Positions 61,497 to 64,000 of a stretch of 64,000 nt of DNA are shown here, piece by piece (position 1 is the first letter of the stretch; each line of letters opens with the position of its first letter). The DNA comes from Paenibacillus agricola (GTDB taxonomy: Bacteria > Bacillota > Bacilli > Paenibacillales > NBRC-103111), in the NCBI RefSeq assembly GCF_011440305.1, contig NZ_JAAOIW010000010.1, positions 234,665 to 298,664 of the forward strand, written 5' to 3'. Below the pieces are notes generated by a model. That model had not been told where the DNA came from. It saw only the letters and a list, made by a program, of their open reading frames with translations, and ran no database searches. The translations under genes were made by a program, and so were the position numbers.

Positions 61497-63809
61497 ATGT
61501 GGAAGCATAAACATTATAGGAATACTTTACTGATTGCGGCCCTTAGCGCCTGCTTGCCTGCGGCAATTATCGGAATATTCGTGTACATTTTTGGAACAGC
61601 TAATATTGAAAAGGAAGCCAAGCGGACCCACCAGAACCAGGTTTCTTATGCAACGGAGCGGATCGATAGCAATTTAAGCCAGCTGGAAACGGTAATGGCG
61701 CAATGGTCCTTTAACTTAAACCTAACCAAAACGTATGAAAATCTCGATATTGAAAAGGACTTTTATAACATCCAGCAGGTTATATTCAAATCGTTGAATT
61801 GGATAAAATCTTCCGATTCCTTGATTGAGGATGTAAGCCTTTACTTGGATAAGCAGGAGGTGTTAATTAAAGAAAACATAGGGATTGAAAAGTTCCAGTC
61901 CCGTGACTTGCTGATGGCTTACAGGCAGATGGCTTTGACCCAGCGTGATATTTTTTGGACCAACACGATTTCAGTAAATCCCAATTCAGCACCTTATATG
62001 CTGGTTGTCCGGCTTCCAGGCGGAATGGCGAAGACGGAGGCAGCCTTAATCGTAGAAATCAACGCTAAGCAGCTGGACAAATTACTTAGCGAGCTGGAGC
62101 CGGGCGGCTTCGGGTCCACGCAGCTGGTGAAGGAGGATGGACACTATATTTCCTTAGGAAGGGATGGTACCAAGGAGCCAACGAAGTTGGATCAATTCGT
62201 CACCAAGGTAATTAACCAGCAGGGACAGAGCCAAAGCGAGGAAGCCTCTATTGAAAGCTGGCAGGGTAAAGATTATTCAATTTCCTTTGATAAAATGAAA
62301 CGGATTGGCAGCATCTGGACGGTAGCAACAGCGACACCCATTGAACAGTTAACGGAGCCGGTTAAGCTCTTATCACAATTAGTGATATATGCGGGCTGCG
62401 CTGGCTTACTGCTGGCACTTGGACTGTCCTGGTTTGGCTCCCGCCAGTTCTACCGGCCAATTCGCAGGCTTGTGCTGCTTTTTCGCACGGGCAACAGCCA
62501 TGCGGAGGGCACGGACGAAATCGACTATATTGCCAGCGAGTGGAAAAACTTATCGAGGGAAAGCCAGGTTTTGCAGGAGAGGATTGATACCCATCTCCCT
62601 TCACTCAGGGAAAGCTTTCTGTTACAGCTGGTGCAAGGCCATTTGTATTTCTTAAGTGATGGGGAAATCATTGACCGTATGGAGGAATATGGCTGGGATG
62701 TAAGGGAAAAGACTTACGCTATTATGGTTGTGCAGATGCATGGGCTCTACAATTCGGAAGGTAAATTTGCGCCGGGGGACGAGCAGCTCGTTACCTTTGC
62801 AGCAGCCAATATATTGGAGGAAATCACAAGCACTAAACCATTTGCGACAAGTATTATTAATTTTCAGGATTTGACCGTGGGGCTGTTCGTCCGATTTGAG
62901 CGGGAAACGAGCAAGGAGGATATAAAGTCGACGCTTCATCATTGGGCCGGAGAGTTGGCATCCATCCTGCATCAGCTTTTAAAGGTAGATACAACCGTTT
63001 GTGTAGGCAAAAGCGCAGATTCGATCCGCAGCGTGCCGGATTTATTTGATGACACCCGCAAAGCGCTCAGCCACCGTAAGCTGAATGAACAGCAGCAGAT
63101 TTTGTATATGGATGAAATGATGCCCGAGGGCCAGCATCGGATTACGTATCCTTTTGAAATTGAGAAGGACATTATTCATGCGCTGCGGATGGGAATGGAG
63201 CTGGAGCTAACCCAGGGGATGGATCAATTTCTTGCAGCTCTGCAAGAGCAGGCGGACAAAGAAATCCAGGTGCGGCAAGGGCTGCTGCAGTTATACGGCA
63301 ACCTGCAAAATGCGATTATGCTCTCCGGCTTTAATCCGTTGCAGCTGGGAGACGGTGAAATGCTGTGGGCGGAGCTATACGATATGCCGGATCCTAAAGC
63401 GGTATTGCAAAGGATGAAGGATAAGGTCATTCATCCTTATATTGAGGAATTGCATGTGACCCAGAATGTGCAGCTGAAGCAGCTTGTGGAGCATGTATTG
63501 ATCACGATCCATGAGAAATATATGAAGGATATTTCCTTAGAATATTGCGCGGATTTACACGGAACTTACCCGAAGAAGCTGAGCCTTGGTTTTAAGCAAG
63601 TGACTGGACACACATTTATTGATTATTTGACCCAATACCGTATGGAAAAGGCCAAGCGACTTCTTCTGGAAACGAATGGAAAAATTAATGATATCGCCTT
63701 GCAGGTTGGCTACCAGCCGCCTTATTTTAACCGGATTTTCAAGAAAAACGAAGGGATTACCCCAGGGCAATTTAGGGAAAAGCAAGGGAAGGCTAAGGAG
63801 CCCAGTTAA
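61497..63809 (+). CDS. Membrane-bound AraC-family sensor-regulator
   Basis: This 770-residue protein has one helix at about 10-32 (LLIAALSACLPAAIIGIFVY), an extracellular Cache-like sensor (about 35-290) and a second helix (about 292-312). A cytoplasmic region of about 340 residues follows, then a C-terminal AraC DNA-binding domain: KDISLEYCADLHGTYPKKLS, INDIALQVGYQPPYFNRIF and GITPGQFREK. There is no kinase or receiver, so it is a one-component system common in Paenibacillus. It is divergent from the LplBCA-type importer, with direct repeats between them, so it likely senses the sugar outside and activates uptake. GGGGGGATGAGG provides the start. Confidence 0.92.
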   Translation: MWKHKHYRNTLLIAALSACLPAAIIGIFVYIFGTANIEKEAKRTHQNQVSYATERIDSNLSQLETVMAQWSFNLNLTKTYENLDIEKDFYNIQQVIFKSLNWIKSSDSLIEDVSLYLDKQEVLIKENIGIEKFQSRDLLMAYRQMALTQRDIFWTNTISVNPNSAPYMLVVRLPGGMAKTEAALIVEINAKQLDKLLSELEPGGFGSTQLVKEDGHYISLGRDGTKEPTKLDQFVTKVINQQGQSQSEEASIESWQGKDYSISFDKMKRIGSIWTVATATPIEQLTEPVKLLSQLVIYAGCAGLLLALGLSWFGSRQFYRPIRRLVLLFRTGNSHAEGTDEIDYIASEWKNLSRESQVLQERIDTHLPSLRESFLLQLVQGHLYFLSDGEIIDRMEEYGWDVREKTYAIMVVQMHGLYNSEGKFAPGDEQLVTFAAANILEEITSTKPFATSIINFQDLTVGLFVRFERETSKEDIKSTLHHWAGELASILHQLLKVDTTVCVGKSADSIRSVPDLFDDTRKALSHRKLNEQQQILYMDEMMPEGQHRITYPFEIEKDIIHALRMGMELELTQGMDQFLAALQEQADKEIQVRQGLLQLYGNLQNAIMLSGFNPLQLGDGEMLWAELYDMPDPKAVLQRMKDKVIHPYIEELHVTQNVQLKQLVEHVLITIHEKYMKDISLEYCADLHGTYPKKLSLGFKQVTGHTFIDYLTQYRMEKAKRLLLETNGKINDIALQVGYQPPYFNRIFKKNEGITPGQFREKQGKAKEPS

Positions 63810-63869
63810 CAAGAATATCGAATATAGGTAGCCATCAAATAAAATAAAGAAGCGTCCAACCTGTAGCGA

Positions 63870-64000
63870 GGGATAAACTAGACCCTTAGTCAAGGACACT
63901 TAAAAAAAAGAGTGCTAGGCCACACATAAGAGATGATTCCTGTACTGAACAGGAGTCATCTTTTTTAGTCCCCACTGATATCTGTGATGATTATAATAAC
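63870..64000 (-). mobile_element. 3' end of an IS3-family insertion sequence (cut by the window edge)
   Basis: The transposase C-terminus reads in from the right edge. The outer end of the element probably lies near 63870-63905, where GACCCTTAGTCAAGGACAC occurs ahead of an A run. The exact terminal inverted repeat cannot be fixed without the other end. Confidence 0.7.
63915..64000 (-). CDS. IS3-family (IS150-type) transposase OrfB, C-terminus only
   Basis: The minus strand from the right edge reads YNHHRYQWGLKKMTPVQYR and NHLLCVA, then TAG at 63915-63917. The YNxxRxQxxLKKMTPxxYR pattern is the conserved C-terminal end of the DDE integrase of IS3-family transposases. The catalytic residues and the N-terminus lie outside the window, so intactness cannot be judged. 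It is too short to show up as a long open frame here. Confidence 0.88.
   Translation of the reverse strand, partial: YYNHHRYQWGLKKMTPVQYRNHLLCVA

Noticed and set aside
63555..63899. A 114-codon minus-strand frame near the right edge
   Set aside because: It lies opposite the AraC DNA-binding domain and is outside the transposase frame.
1..64000. tRNA or rRNA genes
   Set aside because: I noticed no GTTCRANNC arm with matching acceptor stem and no rRNA-like sequence anywhere in the window.

Overview
The window looks like chromosomal DNA of a Paenibacillus-type Firmicute. The evidence is several S-layer-homology (SLH) surface proteins, strong GGAGG ribosome binding sites, frequent TTG starts, an LplABC-type sugar importer next to a membrane-bound AraC sensor, GH36 and GH42 glycosidases, and a small YjcZ-like protein. 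The genus is inferred from this content only.

Layout. 1-10.2 kb: an SLH/fibronectin surface protein cut by the left edge, an intact two-component system, a second SLH/DUF4214/fibronectin protein on the minus strand with a broken SLH tail, and a paralogous two-component system whose kinase is a pseudogene. A 28-bp direct repeat flanks this block. 10.2-12.5 kb: a foreign-looking GC-rich short-chain dehydrogenase, an MFS transporter remnant, and an ArsR-type regulator. 12.7-16.3 kb: a LacI regulator with ribokinase, a small sporulation-like membrane protein and a nitroreductase. 16.4-22.6 kb: a TetR regulator divergent from a MarR-like protein, an RND efflux pump and its lipoprotein adaptor. 22.9-25.2 kb: an SLH-anchored ice-binding-type (DUF3494) protein. 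25.7-26.8 kb: a minor-type citrate synthase.

27-43.5 kb is a carbohydrate region. It has a 2-hydroxyacid dehydrogenase, three TIM-barrel sugar isomerase/epimerase-like proteins, two Gfo/Idh/MocA oxidoreductases, a DUF993 aldolase-like protein, an AraC regulator and a GH42 beta-galactosidase. After these come a polysaccharide deacetylase, an old yellow enzyme, and a GH36 alpha-galactosidase divergent from its probable AraC regulator. Transport genes for the first cluster are not in the window.

43.6-55 kb is a tightly packed operon resembling a Tad/Flp (type IVb pilus) assembly locus: a Ser/Thr kinase fused to a ParA/MinD-like domain, a SAF-domain protein (CpaB-like), a TadZ/CpaE-like protein with a degenerate P-loop, a TadA/CpaF ATPase, TadB- and TadC-like membrane proteins, three small single-span pilin-like proteins, a secreted protein of six tandem repeats and a secreted protein with a degenerate SLH-like tail. 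The kinase fusion and the secreted genes make this the most unusual system in the window. 55.4-57.9 kb holds an esterase, an M24 peptidase and a DUF2812 remnant. 57.8-63.8 kb holds an LplABC-like importer divergent from its probable membrane-bound AraC sensor. The right edge cuts an IS3-family transposase.
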